Positions 1 through 5,428 of a stretch of 5,428 nt of DNA are shown here, piece by piece. The translations under genes were made by a program, and so were the position numbers. Position 1 is the first letter of the stretch; the number at the start of each line of letters is the position of its first letter. This stretch comes from Bacillota bacterium (GTDB lineage: Bacteria > Bacillota > Limnochordia > Limnochordales > ZCTH02-B6), in contig QGSR01000146.1 of assembly GCA_003387805.1 (NCBI GenBank), positions 1 to 5,428 on the forward strand. Direction: 5' to 3'. The notes beneath the pieces were generated by a model. The model had not been told where the DNA came from, ran no database searches, and saw nothing but the letters and a program-made list of their open reading frames with translations.

Positions 1-127
1 CGCTGCGGGGTGAGCGCCCGTCCCGTGTGCGGTGGCCCCCTGCGGTGTTCGCTCCGGTGCCGCGCGCCGGCAGTGCCGGCCTCGGCCATTCCAGCCCTTC
101 GCCCCCGTGCCCCGCGCCCCCTGGCAT
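1..127. other. Left-edge stretch with no recognisable coding character
   Basis: The LptA-like frame continues open across this stretch, but its product becomes rich in Gly, Pro, Arg and Ala, and the alternating beta-strand pattern is lost. The other two minus-strand frames are open or nearly so, and none gives a recognisable OstA continuation. A short perfect inverted repeat (GCCGGCA-G-TGCCGGC, 66-80) lies inside. It may be a divergent tail, the result of a frameshift, or poor or chimeric sequence near a contig end. Confidence 0.45.
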
Positions 128-445
128 GCGGGCCGTGCCCGCCTCTTCGTCGTACTCCAGCTCGTCGGTCCAGACGGTGCGGCTGCCGTGCTCCAGCCGG
201 GTGCGGCCGATGACCCGCACCAGGTCGCGCCCGTCCACTTTGGCGATGAACATCACCGCGTCGTCATCCAGAATGGTCATGACCACGGGCCGCCGCCCGC
301 CGCCTTCGGCGCCGTCCGCCTCGGCCCCGCCGTCCTCCTGGGCCAGCGCCGCCGGGGAGAAGGCCAGCGCCAGCGCCAGCAGCCACGCGGCGGTCCGCCC
401 GGCGCGCCACCACGCGCGCTTCCGGCTTGTTTGACTCCGTCCCAT
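1..445 (-). CDS. Secreted LptA/OstA-like protein, partial (C-terminus beyond left edge)
   Basis: This is a likely periplasmic LPS-bridge protein of the LptA/OstA type. The frame from ATG 445 stays open to position 1, giving 148 visible residues. Residues 1-36 form a signal peptide: basic start, hydrophobic core AAWLLALALAF, then SPAALA-QED. After an acidic, Gly-rich linker (37-52), residues 53-106 look like one OstA beta unit, with VIGRTRLEHGSRTVWTDELEY and then DEEAGTAR, the usual pattern of a G-x-x-x-L strand, a D-x-L-x-Y-D turn and an A-R strand. From residue 107 (positions 127-1) the sequence turns into a Gly/Pro/Arg-rich stretch without family character. ATG 445 is chosen over in-frame ATGs at 466 and 463 because GAGGAGG lies 7 bases before it. 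The gene starts 29 bp after lptC. Role is inferred from fold pattern, export signal and neighbours; the visible part is too short to name it LptA firmly. Confidence 0.68.
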   Translation of the reverse strand, partial: MGRSQTSRKRAWWRAGRTAAWLLALALAFSPAALAQEDGGAEADGAEGGGRRPVVMTILDDDAVMFIAKVDGRDLVRVIGRTRLEHGSRTVWTDELEYDEEAGTARMPGGAGHGGEGLEWPRPALPARGTGANTAGGHRTRDGRSPRS

Positions 446-452
446 GCCCACG

Positions 453-459
453 CCTCCTC
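453..459 (-). promoter_or_regulatory. Strong ribosome binding site of the LptA-like gene
   Basis: On the minus strand the bases read GAGGAGG, followed by a 7-base spacer (CGTGGGC) and the ATG at 445-443. It is the best Shine-Dalgarno match I found in the window. It decides the start over two in-frame ATG codons at 466-464 and 463-461, which have no such site. Confidence 0.85.
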
Positions 460-474
460 GCATCATCGGCTGCG

Positions 475-1143
475 TCACGGGCCGGCCGCCGCGTCGCCGC
501 CGAACACGACCCGCCCGCGGCCGTACCCTTCCAGCCGCTCCTCGGCCAGCCAGTACACCACTTCATCCATCTCCAGGACGCCGCCCGACGCGCGCCGGAT
601 GCGGACCTGCCCCAGGAGCCGCACCCGCTCTTTGTCCACGTCGGCCTCCATGCTGCCCGCTTCCACCGTGTCGCCATCGATCACCATGCTCACCGGGCCC
701 GGCGCGACCACCAGCTCCTCCTCGGCCCGCCACTCCAGTTCCTCGGTGCGCATGTGCACCCGCTGGTCGTACACCAGCACCACGCTGCCGCTCAGGATCA
801 GATTGTTGGTGGGCCGGTGCCAGCGCCCGTAGTCCGCGTCGAAGGTGACGAACACCCGCCCGTCCCGGTAGAGGACGCCGTTTTCGATCCGGTCGATCCG
901 CACCCAGTCGTCGTCATCGGCGATGACGCCCGCGTCCAGCTCAAACTGCCGCTCGCCCTGGCGGCGGCCCACCACCCGGCTGGACGTCAGCCGGGGGCGG
1001 GAATCCGTCTCGACTTCCTCGGGAAGGGCCGTCTCGCCGCCGCCCGCGAGCCACCGCCACCCGGCCCAGCCCGCCAGCGCCGCGGCCGCGATGAGCATCG
1101 CCGCCACCCACACGCCGCGCTTCACGCCGCGCCACCCCGTCAC
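475..1143 (-). CDS. lptC: LptC-type LPS export periplasmic protein
   Basis: LptC is a membrane-anchored bridge protein that takes LPS from the LptBFG exporter and hands it to LptA. The 222-residue product starts with a short basic stretch and a single hydrophobic anchor (about 11-31, with no cleavage site). An LptC/OstA-like beta-jellyroll follows (about 51-215). Family features are the AxxYDxxTNxLxLxGxV-like stretch (DADYGRWHRPTNNLILSGSV), the following MRTEELEW, and the later VRLLGQVRI. E. coli LptC has 191 residues, so this one is slightly longer; an acidic patch (DDDDW, 76-80) adds some length. The start is a GTG at 1143 overlapping the lptD stop (GTGA), with GGAG at 1152-1149 and a 5-base spacer. 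LptC sequences diverge strongly. The call rests on anchor plus fold pattern plus position between lptD and an OstA-like gene; a generic OstA-domain protein is the alternative. Confidence 0.8.
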   Translation of the reverse strand: MTGWRGVKRGVWVAAMLIAAAALAGWAGWRWLAGGGETALPEEVETDSRPRLTSSRVVGRRQGERQFELDAGVIADDDDWVRIDRIENGVLYRDGRVFVTFDADYGRWHRPTNNLILSGSVVLVYDQRVHMRTEELEWRAEEELVVAPGPVSMVIDGDTVEAGSMEADVDKERVRLLGQVRIRRASGGVLEMDEVVYWLAEERLEGYGRGRVVFGGDAAAGP

Positions 1144-3326
1144 AGAAACTCCGACAGCACGTCGGCTTCAAAGAGCAGCTTGTTGTCCTCGCCCGCGCCC
1201 ACGGCCACCCGGCTGGACGGAAACGCGGTGATGTGGTACTCCAGCCACACTTCGCCCTTGGCCTGGTCCCAGCGCAGCCGGATTTCGCGGCAGTCCGCGT
1301 CGTGGGCGATGTACATGTGGTGGCGCGCGTAGGACATGTTCCGGAAGTCGTAGATGGCCGTTAGGCCCGCCTTCCAGCCGCCGCCCAACGCCGCCTGCAG
1401 GTCCGCGTCCACGCGCTCCAGCTCCTCCCGCGCGACGTTGTACTGGGCGCCCAGCCGCACGGCCCAGTCTTCGGCCGGCCGCCAGTCCACGGTGCCGACG
1501 ACGCGCTGCAGCTCGCCCCGCTCCACGTTGTACGACGCGCCGGCCCGCAGCGTCAGGTTTTGCGCGGCCCGCACCGTCGCGTTGGCCGTCAGGTTCCCCC
1601 ACCGCTCCGTCAGGAAATTGTAGGTGGCCGAAGCCGACGCGGTCACCGCGGCCGTGCGCCAGTTCAGCCTCAGCGTGGCCGACTCCTGCGGCGACACCCG
1701 GTCGAAATAAAACGGCGTGCCGCCCCACACGTCGCGGTAGTTGTACTGCACGTTGAAGGTGAGGGGCCGGGCCAGCTGCACGTTGAAGCCGGCGCGCGAC
1801 TGCAGCGTCAGCTGCCGCTCGCCGGTGCTGTAGAAGCGGGCGCGGCCCAGGCCGCTGAGGCTGACGGTGGCCGCGCGGCCCAGCCGCCACGTGCGGGTGG
1901 CCAAGGACGCCTGCGCCTCGCCCCGCAGCGCCGTCAGCTTCGACGGCTCCTCCTGCAGCCGCACCGCCGCGAACTGCAGATCGACGCCCGCCATGCGGCG
2001 CAGCCGCAGCTCCACCTCGGGCAGGCGGCTGACGTGCCGCCACGACGGCTCGTACGACGGATCGGCGGCCTTCTCGTCGTCCTTCAAATCCGGGTTCACC
2101 TGCTGCTCCGCGCGCACGGCCAGCGTGTACGCGGCGGCCGACCGCTGCAGCTCGGCGGAGTAGCCCAGCCAGCGGCGCGGCTCCACGAATTCCCGGCGCT
2201 CGTCGAACCATTCGCCCGACGCGTGCACGCTCCACCCGTCCGTCAGGCGGCGGTGCAGCTCCCCGCGCAAATCCAGCCGCTCCAGGTACTTATGGCCCAA
2301 AACGGCCCGGTAGTCCGCGTCCGCCGCGAAGGTGCCGCGCCCGTCCCGATGGCTCAGCGCGGCGCCCCAGGTCAGCTCGTGCCGCTCGATGCCCTCCGGG
2401 CCCGCTACGAAGTCATAGCCCGCGTCGGCCTCCACCGTGGCCGCTCCCAGCGTCCAGCGCCGCTGCCACGCTGCGCTGCCGTCCGCGCCGCCCAGCTCGT
2501 TGCCGGCGCCGTACAGGTAAATGACGCCGCGCCCCGTCTCGTCGTCCACGTACGTGTGCCGCACGCCCGCGCCGGGACCCAGCTTTTGAAAGTAGTCCAG
2601 CAGCAGCGCGCCGTACAGGCCCGACTGCAGCACGTAGTTGTACGTCAGCTTGACGTACCAGCCGGTGCGCTCGCTGTAGCCGATCTGAGGCATGTCGAAC
2701 CGGCTGGCGTCCTCCTTGAGCGACAGCACCAAGTAAGGCAAGTACAAAAGCGGCACGCCGTGCTCGTAAAAGGTCACGCCGCGCACGATCATGCGGTCGC
2801 CGGGGTAAATTTCCAGCTCCCGGGCGGAAAAATGGTACGCGACGCGCCCCTTGTCGTCGCATTCGCACGTGGTGAGCCGGCCGCCCGCGATGAAGACGCG
2901 GTCCTCGGTGGCCGTCACCCGCTCCCCGCGCACGAACATGGGGCCGTCCACGCCGTCGCTGTAGAGCACCGCGTCCAGCTCGTCGAAGACGGCTTCGCCG
3001 CTGTCGAAATCGTATGCCAGCCGCCGCCCCGCCAGCTCCCGCTCGTCGTCCACGTACACCACGCTGCCCTCGAAAACGGCGTAGCGGGCCTCGGCGTCGT
3101 ACGTCATGAAATCGGCGGTGATGACGGCCTCGCCGTAGCGCACGGTGACGTCGCCTTCGGCCAAAAACAAGCGGCGGCCGTCCCACAGGCTGTACTCCCG
3201 GGCCGTCACGCTGACGGGCTCGGCGGCGCGGGCCGCGCCGCCGAAAACCATCACCGCCGCGAGCAGAACGGCAAGCCGGCGGAACAGCGATGCAACAAGC
3301 TGCAACGGGCCACGTCCTTCGTTCAT
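1140..3326 (-). CDS. lptD: LPS-assembly outer-membrane protein LptD
   Basis: LptD is the outer-membrane barrel that receives LPS from the periplasmic bridge and inserts it into the outer leaflet. The protein has 728 residues (E. coli 784). A signal peptide spans about 1-34 (hydrophobic core 17-30, cleavage near ARA-AE). An N-terminal OstA/LptA-like beta-jellyroll follows (about 38-150). Next come TTCEC and a segment around 165-203 with GVPLLYLPYLVLSL, the most diagnostic LptD stretch. Residues about 215-660 alternate polar and hydrophobic positions as in transmembrane beta strands. The C-terminus has DADCREIRLRW and YHITAFP, as in the LptD C-terminal domain. Only three cysteines occur (154, 156, 679). 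The last residue is Leu, not the aromatic common in barrel proteins. ATG 3326 has only a weak GGA upstream, but no other start lies in frame before it and it gives a clean signal peptide. It sits 67 bp after the permease and overlaps lptC by 4 bp. Confidence 0.9.
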   Translation of the reverse strand: MNEGRGPLQLVASLFRRLAVLLAAVMVFGGAARAAEPVSVTAREYSLWDGRRLFLAEGDVTVRYGEAVITADFMTYDAEARYAVFEGSVVYVDDERELAGRRLAYDFDSGEAVFDELDAVLYSDGVDGPMFVRGERVTATEDRVFIAGGRLTTCECDDKGRVAYHFSARELEIYPGDRMIVRGVTFYEHGVPLLYLPYLVLSLKEDASRFDMPQIGYSERTGWYVKLTYNYVLQSGLYGALLLDYFQKLGPGAGVRHTYVDDETGRGVIYLYGAGNELGGADGSAAWQRRWTLGAATVEADAGYDFVAGPEGIERHELTWGAALSHRDGRGTFAADADYRAVLGHKYLERLDLRGELHRRLTDGWSVHASGEWFDERREFVEPRRWLGYSAELQRSAAAYTLAVRAEQQVNPDLKDDEKAADPSYEPSWRHVSRLPEVELRLRRMAGVDLQFAAVRLQEEPSKLTALRGEAQASLATRTWRLGRAATVSLSGLGRARFYSTGERQLTLQSRAGFNVQLARPLTFNVQYNYRDVWGGTPFYFDRVSPQESATLRLNWRTAAVTASASATYNFLTERWGNLTANATVRAAQNLTLRAGASYNVERGELQRVVGTVDWRPAEDWAVRLGAQYNVAREELERVDADLQAALGGGWKAGLTAIYDFRNMSYARHHMYIAHDADCREIRLRWDQAKGEVWLEYHITAFPSSRVAVGAGEDNKLLFEADVLSEFL
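1149..1152 (-). promoter_or_regulatory. Ribosome binding site of lptC, inside the lptD 3' end
   Basis: The minus strand reads GGAG followed by TTTCT and the GTG start at 1143. The site lies within the last codons of lptD, and the start overlaps the lptD stop as GTGA. This fits translational coupling of lptC to lptD and supports the GTG as the true start. Confidence 0.7.
1347..1646 (-). repeat. Four 30-residue beta-hairpin units in the LptD barrel (protein-level repeat)
   Basis: In LptD, residues 561-660 can be cut into units with Tyr-Asn or Tyr-Asp at 569-570, 599-600, 629-630 and 659-660, exactly 30 residues apart. The sequence before each pair is alike: ASATYN, AGASYN, LGAQYN, LTAIYD. Units two and three also share VxRxELxRV after the pair. 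Each unit would be two antiparallel strands of the barrel. A related QYNY at 528-530 precedes them, 41 residues earlier, with a longer loop between. The repeat is visible in the protein; I did not see long identical DNA stretches. Confidence 0.65.
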
Positions 3327-3393
3327 CGTTGGTCGTCCGCTTCGCGTCCTTGCTTCTTTCGACGCCCCGGCGGCGCCGCCCTTGTGGCATTCC
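3327..3393 (-). other. 67-bp spacer between the LptF/G gene and lptD
   Basis: This is the longest gap between genes in the window. It contains a GC-only perfect palindrome at 3369-3380 (GGCGGCGCCGCC) but no T-run after it on the minus strand, so it does not look like an intrinsic terminator. I see no convincing -35/-10 pair. The simplest reading is continuous transcription through the gap. Confidence 0.5.
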
Positions 3394-4491
3394 CTACCGG
3401 AAAGGCCGCCCGGCCGCGTCAGCGCGGATGAAAAGCAGGAGGCCGACCACGCCGAACAGCACGTTGCCGGCCCACACGGCCACCAGGGGAGGCAGCACGC
3501 CGTTGGTCCCCAAAGAGCGGAACAAGGCCATGAGCGTGTAGTAGAGGAACGCCAGGCCGATGCTGGCGCCCAGGCCGAACACCCAGCCGTGGCGGCCGCC
3601 CCACAGGCTCAGGGGCGCGGCCAGCAGCGACAGCACCAGACTGGCAAACGGCAGCGCCAGCTTCATGTGGTAGTCTACCAGGAACGGCCGCACGTCGATG
3701 CCGCTGCGCTGAAACAGGCGGATGTGCTCGGCGAGCTCGGCCCGGTTCATCTCGTCGGTGGTGCGCTGGTTGCCGAAGAACGCTTCGGTGCCTTCCTCCA
3801 TCGGAAACGCCAGAGACTCGGCCCGCACCTCCCGTTCCACGAACCCGTCCGGGCCGATCTCCCGGGTAATGACGTCCTCCAGGAGCCACACGCGGTCGCT
3901 GAACGTGCCGCCCCGGGCGGTGATCATGCGGGGAAAGGCGCCGTCGGTCAGCTGGTAAATCATCACGTCCACCAGCCTGGAGCCGGCCGTATCCACTTCG
4001 CGCACGTAAAACACGTTGTCGTGGGAGTCTTTGAAAAACACCCGCTCCTGCACGGCGGGCGTCGGATCTTTGAAGATGACCTGGCGGATAATTTTTTCGT
4101 ACTCGTGGTTCGTCCACGGCACCACGTGTTCGCCCAACAGATACGTCAGGCCCGAGACGGCCACGCCCGCGACCAGCAGCCACACGGCAATGCGCCAAAA
4201 AGGCACGCCCGCGCCGCGAATGACCGTCAGCTCGCCGTCCCGGGCCAGCCGGCCCAGGGCCAGAATGACGCCGAACAGCGTGCCCACGGGCAGCGAGATG
4301 ACGATCAAGCTCGGCAGCCGGTAGAGCAGCATCCGCAGCACGGCCTGCCACGGCACTTGTTTGACCAGGATGAGGTCGGCCAGCTCGAACAAAAGGCCGC
4401 TGACCAAAATGACGGTAAACCCCGCGACAAAGCCTAGAAACGGCCAGACGAACTCGCGCAGGACGTAGCGGTCAAGCAGCAGCAGTCTCAA
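3394..4491 (-). CDS. LptF/LptG-family LPS export permease (YjgP/YjgQ)
   Basis: This is an inner-membrane permease of the LPS exporter. In the known system LptF and LptG form a pair with the ATPase LptB that lifts LPS from the membrane and passes it to LptC. The 365-residue protein has the family layout. It opens with a DRYVLREF motif, followed by three hydrophobic segments (about 14-34, 58-80, 100-120). A periplasmic beta-rich domain follows (about 121-270), then three more segments (about 277-297, 303-323, 333-355). The motif LPVGTLFGVILALGRLARDGE in the first half, with ELTVIRGAG after it, is typical of the YjgP/YjgQ family and forms the LptB-facing loop. The start is a TTG at 4491 overlapping the lpxD TGA (TTGA). 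It is supported by the family N-terminus and a GAGG at 4505-4502, ten bases upstream. Only one copy is present here, and the sequence does not let me choose between LptF and LptG. Confidence 0.93.
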   Translation of the reverse strand: MRLLLLDRYVLREFVWPFLGFVAGFTVILVSGLLFELADLILVKQVPWQAVLRMLLYRLPSLIVISLPVGTLFGVILALGRLARDGELTVIRGAGVPFWRIAVWLLVAGVAVSGLTYLLGEHVVPWTNHEYEKIIRQVIFKDPTPAVQERVFFKDSHDNVFYVREVDTAGSRLVDVMIYQLTDGAFPRMITARGGTFSDRVWLLEDVITREIGPDGFVEREVRAESLAFPMEEGTEAFFGNQRTTDEMNRAELAEHIRLFQRSGIDVRPFLVDYHMKLALPFASLVLSLLAAPLSLWGGRHGWVFGLGASIGLAFLYYTLMALFRSLGTNGVLPPLVAVWAGNVLFGVVGLLLFIRADAAGRPFR

Positions 4492-5428
4492 AGATCATCG
4501 GCCTCGTCGCCGGCCAGCCGGGCTTCGAGCATGGCCACGCGCTTCTCCAGGCGGGCCACGGTTTTCAAGAGCTCGGGCACCCGGCGCTGGGCCGCCAAGA
4601 TGCGCATGTTTTCCGCGTGGGGCCGGGCCGGAAAGCCGGACACGAAGGACCCCGGCGGCAGATCCCCCGCCACCAGGCCCCGGGCCGCCACCACCGAGCC
4701 CCGCCCCACCCGCAGGTGCCCCACCACGCCCGTCTGGCCGGCCAAGGTGACGTCGTCCTCCACCACGGCGCTGCCCGCCACGGCCGACATGCCCGCGATG
4801 ATGACGTTTTCGCCCAGCTCCGCGTTGTGGGCCACGTACACAAAGCCGTCCAGCTTGGTGCCGCGCCCGATGCGGGTGGTGCCCACCGTGGCCCGGGCCA
4901 CCGCGGAGTTGACGCCGATCTCCACGTCGTCTTCGATGACGACGGTGCCGATCTGGGGCATTTTGCGGTGCCGCCCGCCGTCTTTGACGTAGCCGAAGCC
5001 GTCGCTGCCGATGACGACGCCGGGATGCAGCACCACCCGGCGGCCGATGCTGACCCGGTCCAGCACGACGACGCCCGGGTACAGCACCGAGTCGTCGCCG
5101 ATGACCACGTCCCGCCCCACGTACACGCCGGGGTAGATGCAGACGTTGCGGCCGATTCTCGTGCCCGGGCCGATGACCGTGTAGGCCCCCACCGCGCTGC
5201 CGTGGCCGATGACGGCGTCCGCGGCGATGCGGGCGGTGACGTCGATGTCCCGGGGCGCCTCGGTGAAGGGGGCGAACTGCTCCAAAATGACGGCGAAGGC
5301 AAGACGGGGGTTGTCCACGCGGATGACCGGCCGGCCGATATCCGGCGCGTCTTTGGACACGACCACCGCGCCGGCCCGGGAGCGCCGGGCCGTCTCCAGC
5401 GTGCGCTCGTCGGTGGCGAACGTGATAT
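4488..5428 (-). CDS. lpxD: UDP-3-O-acylglucosamine N-acyltransferase LpxD (N-terminus cut by window edge)
   Basis: LpxD transfers a 3-hydroxyacyl chain from acyl carrier protein to the 2-amino group of UDP-3-O-acyl-glucosamine, an early cytoplasmic step of lipid A synthesis. About 312 residues are visible. The frame stays open to the right edge and begins ITFATDE, typical of the LpxD uridine-binding domain, so the true start lies outside. An in-frame GTG at 5366 would remove that domain and is not the start. A long left-handed beta-helix of hexapeptide repeats follows (roughly visible residues 63-250), then the LpxD signature IGSDGFGY and KMPQIG. VAHN carries the expected catalytic His (codon 4829-4827). 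The Asp seven residues before it and the His 37 residues after it match E. coli D232 and H276 in spacing. A charged, coiled-coil-like C-terminal helix ends the protein, as usual in the family. Aligned to E. coli LpxD (341 aa), about 40 residues are missing. One odd point is Ala in place of Asp in the usual IDR motif. The stop overlaps the next gene's start. Confidence 0.96.
   Translation of the reverse strand, partial: ITFATDERTLETARRSRAGAVVVSKDAPDIGRPVIRVDNPRLAFAVILEQFAPFTEAPRDIDVTARIAADAVIGHGSAVGAYTVIGPGTRIGRNVCIYPGVYVGRDVVIGDDSVLYPGVVVLDRVSIGRRVVLHPGVVIGSDGFGYVKDGGRHRKMPQIGTVVIEDDVEIGVNSAVARATVGTTRIGRGTKLDGFVYVAHNAELGENVIIAGMSAVAGSAVVEDDVTLAGQTGVVGHLRVGRGSVVAARGLVAGDLPPGSFVSGFPARPHAENMRILAAQRRVPELLKTVARLEKRVAMLEARLAGDEADDL
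4502..4505 (-). promoter_or_regulatory. Probable ribosome binding site of the LptF/G gene, inside lpxD
   Basis: The minus strand reads GAGG ten bases before the TTG at 4491. The spacer is long and the start codon is weak, so translation probably depends on ribosomes finishing lpxD at the overlapping TGA. The nearby ATG at 4498 is in another frame. Confidence 0.5.

Noticed and set aside
66..80. Inverted repeat GCCGGCA-G-TGCCGGC, considered as an operator or terminator
   Set aside because: It is short, with almost no loop and no T-run, in very GC-rich DNA near the window edge; it could be chance.
461..466. Tandem in-frame ATG codons as the start of the LptA-like gene
   Set aside because: There is no Shine-Dalgarno site before them, while the ATG at 445 has GAGGAGG at ideal distance; they would also add a non-typical front to the signal peptide.
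264..677. Minus-strand frame across the lptC/LptA-like junction
   Set aside because: It is out of frame with both genes, is Arg/Ala/Gly-rich, and contradicts the strong GAGGAGG site and signal peptide of the gene starting at 445.
3369..3380. GC-only perfect palindrome between the permease gene and lptD, considered as a terminator
   Set aside because: No T-run follows on the minus strand, and such palindromes arise easily at this GC content.
2413..3390. Minus-strand frame starting at ATG 3390, overlapping the start of lptD in another frame
   Set aside because: The product is Arg/Gly-rich and low in complexity, has no family signature, and lptD in the other frame has a signal peptide and conserved motifs.
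1560..3431. A long open frame on the plus strand (about 620 codons) opposite lptD
   Set aside because: It mirrors lptD codon structure in GC-rich DNA, gives a His/Val/Arg/Gln-rich product without domains, and runs antisense to a well-supported gene.
3145..4437. A long open frame on the plus strand opposite the permease gene
   Set aside because: The product is rich in His, Gln, Ala and Arg with no recognisable fold, as expected for the antisense of a membrane protein gene in GC-rich DNA.
5364..5366. GTG codon as the start of lpxD
   Set aside because: The frame continues upstream to the edge with LpxD-like sequence (ITFATDE and AGAVVVSKD), so starting here would delete a conserved part of the N-terminal domain.

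Overview
The window is a GC-rich stretch of a bacterium that makes an outer membrane. It carries one block of five co-directional genes on the minus strand, so the transcript reads from the right edge to the left edge. All five belong to lipid A synthesis or lipopolysaccharide (LPS) export. The sequence alone does not fix the taxon. The small barrel-type LptD, the single LptF/LptG-type permease and the compact order lpxD-lptF/G-lptD-lptC-lptA would suit a high-GC non-proteobacterial diderm, for example a diderm Bacillota such as Limnochordia. That placement is a low-confidence inference.

Layout in transcription order. (1) 5428-4488: lpxD, the UDP-3-O-acylglucosamine N-acyltransferase, with about 40 N-terminal residues beyond the right edge. 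(2) 4491-3394: an LptF/LptG-family inner-membrane permease, starting at a TTG that overlaps the lpxD stop (TTGA). (3) 67 bp of spacer, then 3326-1140: an LptD-type outer-membrane LPS assembly barrel. (4) 1143-475: a LptC-type anchored bridge protein, starting at a GTG that overlaps the lptD stop (GTGA). (5) 29 bp with a strong ribosome binding site, then 445 to the left edge: a secreted OstA/LptA-type protein, cut off by the edge.

Together the genes describe a route for LPS. LpxD finishes an acylation step of lipid A. The permease extracts LPS from the inner membrane. LptC and the LptA-like protein form the periplasmic bridge, and LptD inserts LPS into the outer leaflet. The ATPase LptB and a LptE homologue are not in the window and would have to lie elsewhere. 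The tight spacing and overlaps suggest one operon whose promoter lies right of the window. I see no promoter or terminator inside it, and no RNA genes, mobile elements or CRISPR.

Most of the window is ordinary for a diderm. The points that merit a second look are the left 127 bases, where the LptA-like reading frame loses family character; an exact 30-residue periodicity near the end of the LptD barrel; and the three-cysteine pattern of LptD. I found no evidence of a wholly new system.
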